The translations under genes were made by a program, and so were the position numbers. This document shows, one piece after another, positions 1 to 6,515 of a stretch of 64,000 nucleotides of DNA. Positions within the stretch are counted from its first letter, which is position 1, and the number at the start of each line of letters is the position of its first letter. Source of the DNA: Shewanella basaltis (GTDB lineage Bacteria > Pseudomonadota > Gammaproteobacteria > Enterobacterales > Shewanellaceae); contig NZ_JAKILA010000003.1 in assembly GCF_023283885.1 (NCBI RefSeq), positions 1-64,000 of the forward strand, written 5' to 3'. Under the pieces are notes generated by a model. It saw nothing but the letters and a program-made list of their open reading frames with translations. It did not search any database and was not told the origin of the DNA.

Positions 1-115
1 ATATAACAAGTTGCTCAAGTTCGTTCGTAAACTCACTGGGACAATTACCAGTCGGCTTGGCGCTTCGCGCAATCCTAGCCAACTGGTAATTGCCCCTTAG
101 CAAAGCGTTATAGGC
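1..115 (+). repeat. attC recombination site of an integron cassette
   Basis: This is an imperfect inverted repeat bounded by ATAACAA at the left and GTTATAG at positions 107-113, the simple-site pattern of integron attC elements. The inner arms GGACAATTACCAGT and ACTGGTAATTGCCCC pair with each other. It ends just before the next gene start and closes a cassette whose gene lies beyond the left edge. Three more sites of the same design follow at similar spacing, which makes the assignment strong. Confidence 0.85.
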
Positions 116-116
116 C

Positions 117-461
117 ATGATGATCGAATTATTTTTAGCCTCAACCTTAGTGTCATTTGTTAATACCGAAATGTATGAGGTAGATTCGTGCATAGGTGAA
201 AAATTTGCGTTGATTGAAGCTGTAAACCCTCAATGGCCGATACATTCTGAAAGATTCTTAGGTGTCGGTTACGTTGATTTTAATGTAACAGTGAATAGCG
301 AAGGCAAGGTTTTTGAGCACCAAATTACTCGCTCTCAGCCAATACGAATTTTTGATAGGCAATCACTTCGTGCGTTAAAAAAGTGGAAATTTAACTCATC
401 GAAGCATGCAGAACGCTGCTTTGATGTGACTTTTAAATACGATTCGGAGAAATTTGAGTAA
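117..461 (+). CDS. Cassette gene: small TonB C-terminal-domain-like secreted protein
   Basis: The 114-residue product starts with a short hydrophobic stretch (residues 1-15) that could be a signal peptide. The rest resembles a TonB C-terminal domain: a GYVDFNVTVNSEGKV strand pair followed by FDRQSLRALKKWKFN, the usual F-D-x-A-x-x-A-L-x-x-W-x-F pattern. Two cysteines (in DSCIG and ERCFD) could form a disulfide. It has no proline-rich spacer, so it is unlikely to be a complete TonB energy transducer. Two ATG codons lie in tandem at 117 and 120, with only 3 bp between the attC core and the first one. Its position between two attC sites makes it an integron cassette gene. The exact role is unknown. 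Confidence 0.75.
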   Translation: MMIELFLASTLVSFVNTEMYEVDSCIGEKFALIEAVNPQWPIHSERFLGVGYVDFNVTVNSEGKVFEHQITRSQPIRIFDRQSLRALKKWKFNSSKHAERCFDVTFKYDSEKFE

Positions 462-465
462 TAGG

Positions 466-582
466 CTTATAACAAATGCCTTAAGGCTCGCAAACTCGCA
501 ACGGACAATTAACAATGGGTTATTGTCGCTGCGCTAAATAATTTTAACCCATTATTAATCGCCGCTTAGGCGAGCGTTATAT
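466..582 (+). repeat. attC recombination site
   Basis: The site begins with CTTATAACAAA and ends with GCGTTATAT. The inner arms AATTAACAATGGGTTA and TAACCCATTATTAAT are complementary with small bulges, and TGCGCTAAATAATT forms the loop region. It lies between the TonB-like gene and the next cassette gene, and the first ATG of the downstream frame (581) falls inside the site. Confidence 0.87.
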
Positions 583-595
583 GCCTAAGGAACCC

Positions 596-949
596 ATGCG
601 CGAAAATTTGATAAAGTCAGCTATTATCGGCTCTGTTCTTGGTGTCGTCATTGGTCTGTCTCAGATAGACTCTTCTGGCTTTGGGCTTATCTTTTCAATA
701 TTTGCGTGCATAATTTTGGGGCTGGTTACTGTTATCCTTATTGAAGACAAGCCTCATTTATATTCCTTATCAGCAATATTTTTTACTAGCCTGTTTCTTT
801 TGGCATTTTATGGTCTAAAGGATGGAGCTATCTACACATTGGGCGTAGCTGGTTTATATGGGATGCTTTCTGTGCAAATGTTTCAGGCTGTTTTTACGGC
901 ATGTGGTAATGTTAAGTTTTTGGTAGAGAAATTTATCAATAAAAAGTAA
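596..949 (+). CDS. Cassette gene: small integral membrane protein
   Basis: The product is a 117-residue hydrophobic protein with about four predicted membrane spans: IGSVLGVVIGLSQI, GLIFSIFACIILGLVTVIL, LSAIFFTSLFLLAFYGL and the YTLGVAGLYGMLSV region. I chose the ATG at 596 because AAGGA lies six bases upstream; the in-frame ATG at 581 is inside the attC core. I recognise no family. Being flanked by attC sites at 466-582 and 955-1055 marks it as a mobile cassette gene. A role in immunity or envelope adaptation would be a guess. Confidence 0.75.
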   Translation: MRENLIKSAIIGSVLGVVIGLSQIDSSGFGLIFSIFACIILGLVTVILIEDKPHLYSLSAIFFTSLFLLAFYGLKDGAIYTLGVAGLYGMLSVQMFQAVFTACGNVKFLVEKFINKK

Positions 950-954
950 TAGGC

Positions 955-1055
955 ATATAACAAAGTGCTCAAGGACGGACACAAAAGTTTGGCTTGTCGT
1001 TCGTACCTCACTAATTTTAGCCAAACTTTTTTAGCCGCTTAGCACGGCGTTAAGT
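955..1055 (+). repeat. attC recombination site
   Basis: The site is bounded by ATATAACAAAG and GGCGTTAAGT. The inner arms AAAAGTTTGGCT and AGCCAAACTTTT are perfect complements, and the outer arms pair GTGCTCAAG with CTTAGCAC approximately. It follows the stop of the membrane-protein cassette within 6 bp. Confidence 0.87.
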
Positions 1056-1069
1056 TTCTAAGGAACCCG

Positions 1070-1417
1070 ATCATCAATAATTTTCTAGTAAAAACAGCAA
1101 TAGCAATTTTTGCAATACTATTACTTTGGTTTGGTACGTTGGGCTATGGAAAGCTTAGAGATAATTCTTCTAATGTTGCAGTTCAAAAATACATTGCAGC
1201 AATTGACGATTACAAGGTTGCTAAGGGTACTTACCCACGAAACCTTAATGACCTGCAGGTTACGGTAAATAACCATGTACTTGGTTTTTTGCCAGCGAAT
1301 GATATTGTTTACAAAAAAACTAATAGTGAATTCATCATATACTATGTGCAATTTCCATTAGGCCCGAGCTATGTATATTCAAGTCAATCAAAGCAGTGGT
1401 TCTATGATGAAATCTGA
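1070..1417 (+). CDS. Cassette gene: membrane-anchored pilin-like small protein with a non-standard start
   Basis: Read from the ATC codons at 1070 and 1073, the frame gives a lysine followed by a hydrophobic anchor (VKTAIAIFAILLLWFG). A soluble part follows, with AVQKYIAAIDDYKVAKGTYP and NLNDLQV, a pattern seen in type II secretion pseudopilin-like proteins. No ATG or GTG exists at a sensible place. The sequence CTAAGGAACCCG just upstream matches the ribosome site of the previous cassette, where ATG follows at the same distance. The start may therefore be ATC, or an ATG lost by mutation. A TTG at 1139 would remove the anchor. The family assignment is tentative. Confidence 0.6.
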   Translation: MINNFLVKTAIAIFAILLLWFGTLGYGKLRDNSSNVAVQKYIAAIDDYKVAKGTYPRNLNDLQVTVNNHVLGFLPANDIVYKKTNSEFIIYYVQFPLGPSYVYSSQSKQWFYDEI

Positions 1418-1419
1418 CA

Positions 1420-1518
1420 ACTTAACAAGTTACTTAATTTCGTTCCGGCCACAAACAACGTGGCCTCCACGGGACTGCCTACGCTACGCTGCGGCAGCCC
1501 ATTAGTAATGCGTTAATC
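1420..1518 (+). repeat. attC recombination site, last of the rightward array
   Basis: The site starts with ACTTAACAAG and ends with TGCGTTAATC. Its centre is long, with GC-rich arms such as GGCCACAAACAACGTGGCC and GCTACGCTGCGGCAGC. It follows the stop codon of the pilin-like cassette by 3 bp. No further cassette gene appears to its right, so it marks the right end of this array. Confidence 0.75.
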
Positions 1519-1640
1519 ATTGACAACCTAACCGATAAAGACTTAAATGTCATATATCGACTACGAATGTTCACTTTCTGAGATGTGATTTTTCGATTAG
1601 TTATTGATTATAATGAATTTTAGTTTTATTTTGTGGCTGA

Positions 1641-1672
1641 TTGTTTGGGTTCAAATCCCTATCCCTCCGCCA
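1641..1672 (+). other. 3' end of a tRNA-Ser-like gene (remnant or attachment site)
   Basis: GGGTTCAAATCCC followed by TATCCCTCCGCCA has the form of a T-arm, acceptor strand and CCA end of a serine-type tRNA. The matching 5' acceptor and anticodon arm are not present upstream, and the T-stem has a mismatch. A terminator follows directly, as after real tRNA genes. I read it as a tRNA 3' end left by integration of mobile DNA to its left. A degenerate second copy lies at 1770-1783. Confidence 0.5.
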
Positions 1673-1847
1673 TATTTATCGAGAAAGCCTCATCAGAAAT
1701 GATGAGGCTTTTTTGTTTTGGCGAAAGATAGGGATTTAAACTCTGGGTTCCTCTTTGATTACAAGCAAGCTATCCCTCCGCAAGATCCAAGACTAAATGC
1801 TAAATCGACAAACCTAAGGGCTTTTTTGTTTTGGTGAAATAGGGGAT
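1664..1847 (+). repeat. Degenerate tandem direct repeat around the tRNA-like end
   Basis: TATCCCTCCGC occurs at about 1660-1670 and again near 1770. Each is followed about 40-60 bp later by GGCTTTTTTGTTTTGG and GAAATAGGG-like sequence. The second copy lacks a good hairpin. The stretch 1519-1907 otherwise holds no gene I can support. Confidence 0.5.
1684..1715 (+). terminator. Rho-independent terminator after the tRNA-like end
   Basis: The stem AAGCCTCATCA/TGATGAGGCTT with a GAAA loop is followed by six T. It fits a terminator of the tRNA gene whose 3' end lies 12 bp upstream. Confidence 0.8.
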
Positions 1848-1907
1848 GCGATTAATGCAAGCGTCCCTTTTTCTGATGACTGGTTAACAATAATGTTAAC
1901 CGCCAAC

Positions 1908-2960
1908 TTAACTTGTTTTAGCCAAAAGCTCTTTTCTGACAATATCTGCACCGGCAGTTAAGGCGTTGAGTTTACCTCTTGCTACTTGGTGAGATAACGG
2001 CGCCATGCCGCAGTTGGTACAAGGGTAGAGCTTATCAGCATCAACAAACTGTAAGGCTTTGCGTAAGGTGTCTGCCACTTCTTGTGGTGTTTCTATGGTG
2101 TTGTTTGCTACATCAATTGCGCCAACCATGACTTTTTTACCGCGAATGAGTTCAAGTAGCTCAAGTGGCACATGAGAGTTGTGACATTCGAGTGAGATGA
2201 TATCAATATTCGATTGTTGCAGTTTTGGAAACGCTTGTTCGTATTGACGCCACTCTGACCCTAAGGTTTTTTTCCAGTCGGTATTGGCTTTTATGCCATA
2301 GCCATAACAAATATGTACTGCTGTTTCGCATGTCAGGCCTTCTATGGCGCGCTCTAAACATGCGATACCCCAGTCATTCACTTCATCAAAAAATACGTTA
2401 AATGCCGGTTCATCAAATTGGATAATATCGACTCCTGCAGCTTCTAATTCTTTGGCTTCTTGATTGAGTATTTTGGCAAATTCCCAGGCGAGCTTTTCAC
2501 GACTTTTATAATGGTCATCAAATAGCGTATCAATCATGGTCATGGGGCCAGGTAGCGCCCATTTAATGGGTTGTGTGGTTTGTTGGCGTAAAAATTTCGC
2601 GTCTTCAACAAAAACTGACTTTTGCCGACTTACAGGCCCAACAACCGTGGGGACGCTGGCATCATAACGGTCACGAATTTTAACGGTTTTACGTTGTTGA
2701 AAATCAACGCCGTTGAGGTGCTCAATAAAGGTGGTGACAAAGTGTTGCCGCGTTTGCTCACCATCACTGACGATATTAATTCCAGCTTGCTGCTGGTCGT
2801 GTAATGACAAACGTAGTGCATCTTGTTTACCGGTGACTAACTCTTCACCTTGTAGTTTCCAGGGGGACCAAAGTGTTTCAGGCTCTGCAAGCCATAAAGG
2901 TTTAGGTAAACTGCCTGCCGTTGAGGTTGGTAATAGCGTGTTTTTAAGTGATGTTTTCAT
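1908..2960 (-). CDS. mesD: MesD-like folate-independent methionine synthase (core MetE)
   Basis: The 350-residue protein corresponds to only the C-terminal catalytic half of cobalamin-independent methionine synthase. Zinc and homocysteine ligands are visible: H216-x-C218 (VHICYG), E258 (SLECHNS) and C317 (TNCGM), plus the FDEPAF motif at 182-187. It lacks the N-terminal folate-binding half of MetE. The family MesD, described as needing the DUF1852 partner MesX and oxygen, has this architecture, and a DUF1852 gene lies 41 bp upstream. The ATG at 2960 is preferred because an earlier in-frame start adds 21 residues overlapping the upstream gene. Expected role: transfer of a methyl group to homocysteine to make methionine, with an unknown methyl donor. 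Confidence 0.85.
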   Translation of the reverse strand: MKTSLKNTLLPTSTAGSLPKPLWLAEPETLWSPWKLQGEELVTGKQDALRLSLHDQQQAGINIVSDGEQTRQHFVTTFIEHLNGVDFQQRKTVKIRDRYDASVPTVVGPVSRQKSVFVEDAKFLRQQTTQPIKWALPGPMTMIDTLFDDHYKSREKLAWEFAKILNQEAKELEAAGVDIIQFDEPAFNVFFDEVNDWGIACLERAIEGLTCETAVHICYGYGIKANTDWKKTLGSEWRQYEQAFPKLQQSNIDIISLECHNSHVPLELLELIRGKKVMVGAIDVANNTIETPQEVADTLRKALQFVDADKLYPCTNCGMAPLSHQVARGKLNALTAGADIVRKELLAKTS

Positions 2961-3001
2961 AATTTTAATGCCATAAATTGGGTTAAGGTTTAGCGTAGCG
3001 A

Positions 3002-3976
3002 TTACGCATAATTCGCAGACCATTGCTCAAGCACTGCTTGATAGGGTTTAATAAAGTGCTCAGCTGCAAATTTGCCTTGTTCACTAGCAAGTTGACTACG
3101 TTCAGCGCGATCGTAAACAATCTGAGTGAGTGAGTGGTCAAGGTTGTTTAAGTTCGGTTGATAGCATTTACCGGCAACGGCATTGGCATTATAAATCTCA
3201 GGGCGGTAGATTTTTTGAAAGGTCCCCATGGTGCTAATGGTGCTTATTAACTCTAGGTGGCTGTAATCATTGAGTAAATCACCAATAAAATAAAACGCTA
3301 GTGGCGCTACGGTATTTGGCGGCATAAAGTAACGAACGTGTAGGCCCATTTTTTGAAAATATTGCTCCGTTAACGACGACTCATTAGGGCAGTATTCAAC
3401 CCCTAATACGGGATGTTGATTTTCTGTGCGGTGATAGGTTTTGTTATCAGATACACTGAGGCAGATAACCGGTGGCTTAGCAAAGTGCTGTTTGTAAGCA
3501 TCTGAATTCACAAAATACTTAAACAACTTACCATGCAGCTCGCCAAAGTTAGTTGGAATACTAAATTGAGCTTGATTTTTGTTATGTTCTGGCAGTAAAA
3601 CGCTAAAGTCGTAATCGCGTAAATAAGATGAAAAATTATTGCCAACAATACCGTCAATACGTTTATTGGTTTTGTTGTCAACAATCGTGGTTTTCAAGAT
3701 TTCAATCGACGGGAAGGGTTGTCCACTGTCTGCTATATCCATATTGACCGAAATGATCTCAAGTTCGACAGTATAACGATCGCCTTTGGGGTTATCCCAA
3801 TGCGCTAAGGCATTAAAACTATTGTTTATCATGGTTAACGCGTTGCGTAAGTTGGCTTGACGACAATTTCCACGGGCTAAATTAGCAAAGTTAGTGGTGA
3901 TGCGCGTTGTGTCTGAGGGATGATAATTTTCATCAAGACAAATGCGATTAATTGTAAAGGTAAATTGTGTATTCAT
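3002..3976 (-). CDS. mesX: MesX-like DUF1852 protein, partner of MesD
   Basis: The 324-residue protein matches the DUF1852 family as I know it (FTINRICLDENYHPSDTTRITTNFANLARG at its N-terminus, read here in part). Family members sit beside core-MetE genes and are required for MesD function in aerobic bacteria. Here it is first in a two-gene operon, with mesD 41 bp downstream. An ATG at 3994 in the same frame would add six residues; the ATG at 3976 is preferred since the protein then begins MNTQFTF, and GGGGA lies upstream. Biochemical role is not settled; it may help supply the methyl group using oxygen. Confidence 0.85.
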   Translation of the reverse strand: MNTQFTFTINRICLDENYHPSDTTRITTNFANLARGNCRQANLRNALTMINNSFNALAHWDNPKGDRYTVELEIISVNMDIADSGQPFPSIEILKTTIVDNKTNKRIDGIVGNNFSSYLRDYDFSVLLPEHNKNQAQFSIPTNFGELHGKLFKYFVNSDAYKQHFAKPPVICLSVSDNKTYHRTENQHPVLGVEYCPNESSLTEQYFQKMGLHVRYFMPPNTVAPLAFYFIGDLLNDYSHLELISTISTMGTFQKIYRPEIYNANAVAGKCYQPNLNNLDHSLTQIVYDRAERSQLASEQGKFAAEHFIKPYQAVLEQWSANYA

Positions 3977-4218
3977 GATGTTTAAGTTCCCCATTGTCTT
4001 ATACCCACTCGAGCCGTTGCCTAGCGCTTTAAGACACTGCTCATCTCGCTGAAGATTGCAGTGCCTTTTTCAAACTGACGGCTTAATTAACAGCTTAATA
4101 TCAACTCTAAATAAGCTTGTTTGCTAAGCGTTGAGTTATTTATACGTGGTTTATGACGTGAACAAAAACGGGTTTATTTCACCTGCTACATGAGCGTAAT
4201 TCATCATCAGCAAACAGT
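3977..4218 (-). promoter_or_regulatory. Upstream region of mesX with candidate structured leader
   Basis: On the minus strand, arms GGCACTGC and GCAGTGTC (around 4029-4061) form a hairpin, enclosed by CCGTC and ACGG segments, so the mRNA leader could fold. TGAGCGTAATTCA at 4191-4203 is one mismatch from the TGAA-N5-TTCA pattern of MetR. I do not recognise a known riboswitch. This is suggestive only. Confidence 0.25.
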
Positions 4219-4271
4219 GTGATCAGCATAGGTCGTCGCCTGACGTTAACATGGGTTGTTAGCGACTTTTT

Positions 4272-4400
4272 CGTCGTCCCAGCAATGTTTTTGAACCGGG
4301 ATCCAGGTGTATCATTAATCGTCGTCCCGGCAATGGTTTTGAGCCGGGATCCAGGTGTTTACGTTGTACTTTTGTCGTTTATGGCCAGCGGCCACAGAAT
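4272..4400. repeat. Two CGTCGTCCC...GGGATCCAGGTGT palindromic repeats plus a GGCC arm
   Basis: Two near-identical units at 4272-4310 and 4320-4359 each read CGTCGTCCC-x-GCAATG...CCGGGATCCAGGTGT. A TATGGCCAGCGGCCAC element follows at 4379-4395. The same modules occur in opposite orientation near 10389-10482, 10801-10887 and 10930-10972. This is a dispersed intergenic palindrome family. Apparent reading frames through it are not genes. Confidence 0.8.
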
Positions 4401-4440
4401 TTAGCTGTTTTACCTGCTTGGCCTGTTAAGGTTTTCTATT

Positions 4441-4803
4441 TTACTCCGTGATGCTTGTGCCTTGGTGAAATACCATTTTCCAACAATCACCATATTTTTT
4501 CCAAATGCTACTTCGACGGGAATATTTGCCCTTACTTGAGTTCGACGACCTATGAAAGGACTTATAAGTCAACAAGCAAACATCAACTGCAATAAAGCTA
4601 AATTCAAAATCTTGACCTTTAGCTTCCCATCCGTTCTCTTTTGGCAATCTCTCCAGTACGTCTTGTAGATCTATGACAACACCTGCAGATGTAATTTCCT
4701 TAAACTCTGGAGCCAGCCGACTTTTAAGTTCACAAACAGAACTTCGTACATCACTTCTAAATAGTGATTTTTCTAACTCTACTATCTGTGATGCTATATC
4801 CAT
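4441..4803 (-). CDS. Cassette gene: DUF4440 / NTF2-like small protein
   Basis: The 120-residue product begins MDIASQIVELEKSLF and ends RRSSIWKKYGDCWKMVFHQGT. The phrase SSIW-x3-G-x-W-x-MVFHQGT is typical of DUF4440 proteins of the SnoaL/NTF2 fold. LEKSLFRSDVRSS and a central FxFSFIAVDVCLLTYKS strand also fit. The ATG at 4803 is favoured by GAAGG eight bases upstream; an ATG at 4833 would start inside attC-like sequence. It is the last gene of the leftward cassette array. Enzymatic function cannot be told from sequence. Confidence 0.7.
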   Translation of the reverse strand: MDIASQIVELEKSLFRSDVRSSVCELKSRLAPEFKEITSAGVVIDLQDVLERLPKENGWEAKGQDFEFSFIAVDVCLLTYKSFHRSSNSSKGKYSRRSSIWKKYGDCWKMVFHQGTSITE

Positions 4804-4805
4804 AG

Positions 4806-4885
4806 AGACCTTCACTCCGCAGTAAGCGGACAAAATAGTGGGTTAAATGTGTAGCGGGGGAGAATTTAACCCGCTGTTTTTATTA
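4806..4885 (-). repeat. Degenerate attC-like site
   Basis: On the minus strand the arms AGCGGGTTAAATT and AATTTAACCCAC-like sequence pair around a short loop and are followed by GTCCGCTTACTGCGG, like the right side of the other attC sites. The final core GTTRRRY is not intact (GTGAAGG instead). I regard it as a decayed site between two cassette genes. Confidence 0.4.
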
Positions 4886-4900
4886 TGTTTAAATGTCTTA

Positions 4901-5314
4901 TTATCTTTGCTTTGGAAAGCCTGGAACTTTAGCTGTTTGCATCCCTTTTTTGTGCCATTCAGTCTGCTCCGAGCAAAATATTTGAGCGTCTAGTCTTATT
5001 GATGGCTCTCCATTTAAACTGCCAGCAGGAACAATTAAATATTTACCACTTTGCGATATAAACGGTAACCCAGACGCACAATGTTCACAGAAGGCTTTCG
5101 AAAAAGAATGTTGTGGATGATCATAGCGTTTTATTTTTTCAACACCGTTAGTCCAATTTATATTATTAGGTGAAGTGAATAAATTTGAGGCATGTGCACT
5201 ACCTGTTAATTTTCTACATTGTTCACAATGACAAAAGAAAAAATTACTGAAGCTATTTTCTAGTGTAAATTCTACGTCGCCACAGCAACAACTACCTGAA
5301 ATTATATTAGTCAT
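4901..5314 (-). CDS. Cassette gene: GFA-family (CENP-V/GFA domain) zinc protein
   Basis: The 137-residue protein has the cysteine pattern of the GFA family: GSCCCGDV near residues 7-14, FCHCEQCRKLTGS at about 28-40 and FCEHCASGL at about 75-83, followed by VPAGSLNG. These cysteines bind zinc in the family; substrates are mostly unknown despite the historic link to S-hydroxymethylglutathione. Length is normal for a single-domain member. A strong GGAGG lies seven bases before the ATG at 5314. It lies between attC-like sequences and reads leftward with the other cassette genes. Confidence 0.85.
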   Translation of the reverse strand: MTNIISGSCCCGDVEFTLENSFSNFFFCHCEQCRKLTGSAHASNLFTSPNNINWTNGVEKIKRYDHPQHSFSKAFCEHCASGLPFISQSGKYLIVPAGSLNGEPSIRLDAQIFCSEQTEWHKKGMQTAKVPGFPKQR

Positions 5315-5348
5315 AGTAACCTCCGTGTTAAATAAATGATTGTAAACA

Positions 5349-5402
5349 TAATGCCTAGCGAACCGGCGGCGAAGCCATCAGGTTGCGAGCTTTGTAGGTG
5401 AT
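5349..5402 (-). repeat. Degenerate attC-like site overlapping the 3' end of the upstream gene
   Basis: On the minus strand the sequence runs CACCTACAAAGCTCGCAACC, then GGCTTCGCCGCC, then GGTTCGCTAGGCATTATG. The order of arms matches attC but both core sites are altered (CTACAAA, ATTATG). The upstream gene's stop codon lies inside it. Recombination activity is doubtful. Confidence 0.5.
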
Positions 5403-5833
5403 TGGTGGATAGTGCCAAGTAGTTCTAATACTTCCTTATATTTTGGAGGAAAGCGGCAGCCACCCTTGGTAAATACATTTAGATTTTTATGCTTAATGTA
5501 CAGACTGAACCCTAAGCCATCACATATAAGCCCAGGCTCATTCTCGGGATATTTTGGCTTCCAATCAGCTACCCCTAGTGAAATAAGATCTGCAACGAGG
5601 TTTGCCTCCTGAGATTCGGTTAATTGGACTGAATAAATTTCCGGCACATGCGGAATAACGTTATCCATGGTTTTATCATATTTAAAGTGGTCATCTATAT
5701 GAATATACAAGCCGGATTTAATATAAGTTTGGTGCTTGTAAGACTGCATAAAATGACCCTCTTCAAAATTTAAAAGAAGTCCTTCTGCATTGGCTAATCC
5801 TGATAGAAAAAATAGAAGAATTGCTCGAATCAT
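5378..5833 (-). CDS. Cassette gene: secreted small protein of unknown function
   Basis: The 151-residue product starts with a signal peptide (MIRAILLFFLSGLANAEG, cleavage likely after ANA). The mature part has two cysteines (in LICDGLG and GGCRFPP) that could form one disulfide in the periplasm. I do not recognise a family. The gene begins 7 bp after a good attC core at 5840-5846 and runs into a decayed attC at its end, so it is a cassette gene of the leftward array. Confidence 0.7.
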   Translation of the reverse strand: MIRAILLFFLSGLANAEGLLLNFEEGHFMQSYKHQTYIKSGLYIHIDDHFKYDKTMDNVIPHVPEIYSVQLTESQEANLVADLISLGVADWKPKYPENEPGLICDGLGFSLYIKHKNLNVFTKGGCRFPPKYKEVLELLGTIHQSPTKLAT

Positions 5834-5839
5834 GTACTC

Positions 5840-5919
5840 ACCTAACGCTTTGCTAAGCGGCTAAAAATGGCTGGCTATAATAGCGGGGAACGAAGCACAG
5901 CCAGCTGTTTGTGTTAGTT
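5840..5919 (-). repeat. attC recombination site next to a group II intron
   Basis: Read on the minus strand, the site runs from AACTAACACAAACAGCTGGC to TTAGCCGCTTAGCAAAGC and the core GTTAGGT. Arms AGCTGGCTGTG and ATAGCCAGCC pair. The right core is 7 bp before the secreted-protein gene. The left core lies about 10 bp from the 5' end of the intron at 5930. Confidence 0.82.
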
Positions 5920-5929
5920 TAAGTAACTT

Positions 5930-6515
5930 GTGTACGCCCAGCATGGGCATGAACTAATGAGGTGAAAGTCCTCTGTAGGAAGGTCACCGTTACTCTTATT
6001 TATTAGAGAATAACATACTGTTATTAAACGTTAACTACTAGCGAATGGCAAGGGCTTAATCGCGAGGTTTGGTCCGGAGGAAGCCGCTAGCCTTTTTATT
6101 GATAAAGAATGCGAGCTGATGAACAAGAACATCATATAAGGCGTAGGCTAGAGGTGAGTTGGCAAGGTCAGCCCCGCGAAGCAAGGGTACAAGAAAAACC
6201 CAAAAACAGGCCACCCATTTTTAAGCAGTTGTTGTGTGGATGGCTTATCCCACGAAGTGTTTGGTATCACAAGCAAAGGCCCATGGCGAAGTTCGAAAAC
6301 ACCAGGTATACAGCAGGCGCTAAGTAATGAGTACCTTAAGAGAGCAGGATTATATTCATTGAGAGACGGATGGATCGCAGTTCATTATTGTAATAAATAG
6401 CTAACCAAAAAGTGAGTTAGGCCATTTCTTTAAAGAGAGTAAATGAACCGCCCTGTGCGGAGCCGCATGCAGGGTGGTGTGGGGGCTGGAGGCTAGATAC
6501 CTCCGGCTACCCGAT
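5930..6515 (+). mobile_element. Group II intron without reverse transcriptase, copy A (attC-associated)
   Basis: The element begins GTGTACGCCCAGCATGGGC and AATGAGGTGAAAGTCC, a bacterial group II intron 5' end. It ends with a domain V-like hairpin (GAACCGCCCTGTGCGGAGCC pairing with GCATGCAGGGTGGTGT, 6444-6479) and a domain VI-like hairpin GGAGG-CTAGATA-CCTCC before CCCGAT. Total length is about 585 bp, so there is no room for the usual 1.2-kb intron-encoded reverse transcriptase, and none is seen. It lies beside attC, antiparallel to the cassette genes, as described for class C-attC introns. A second shorter copy lies at 7124-7449. The 3' boundary is uncertain by 1-3 bp. Confidence 0.85.

Noticed and set aside
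4219..4404. 61-codon frame with a repeated VVPAM phrase
   Set aside because: The repeat in the protein comes from two copies of the intergenic palindrome; it is not a gene.
6109..6327. 72-codon plus-strand frame inside intron copy A
   Set aside because: It lies within the ribozyme sequence, shows no reverse transcriptase or maturase motifs, and is interrupted in copy B.
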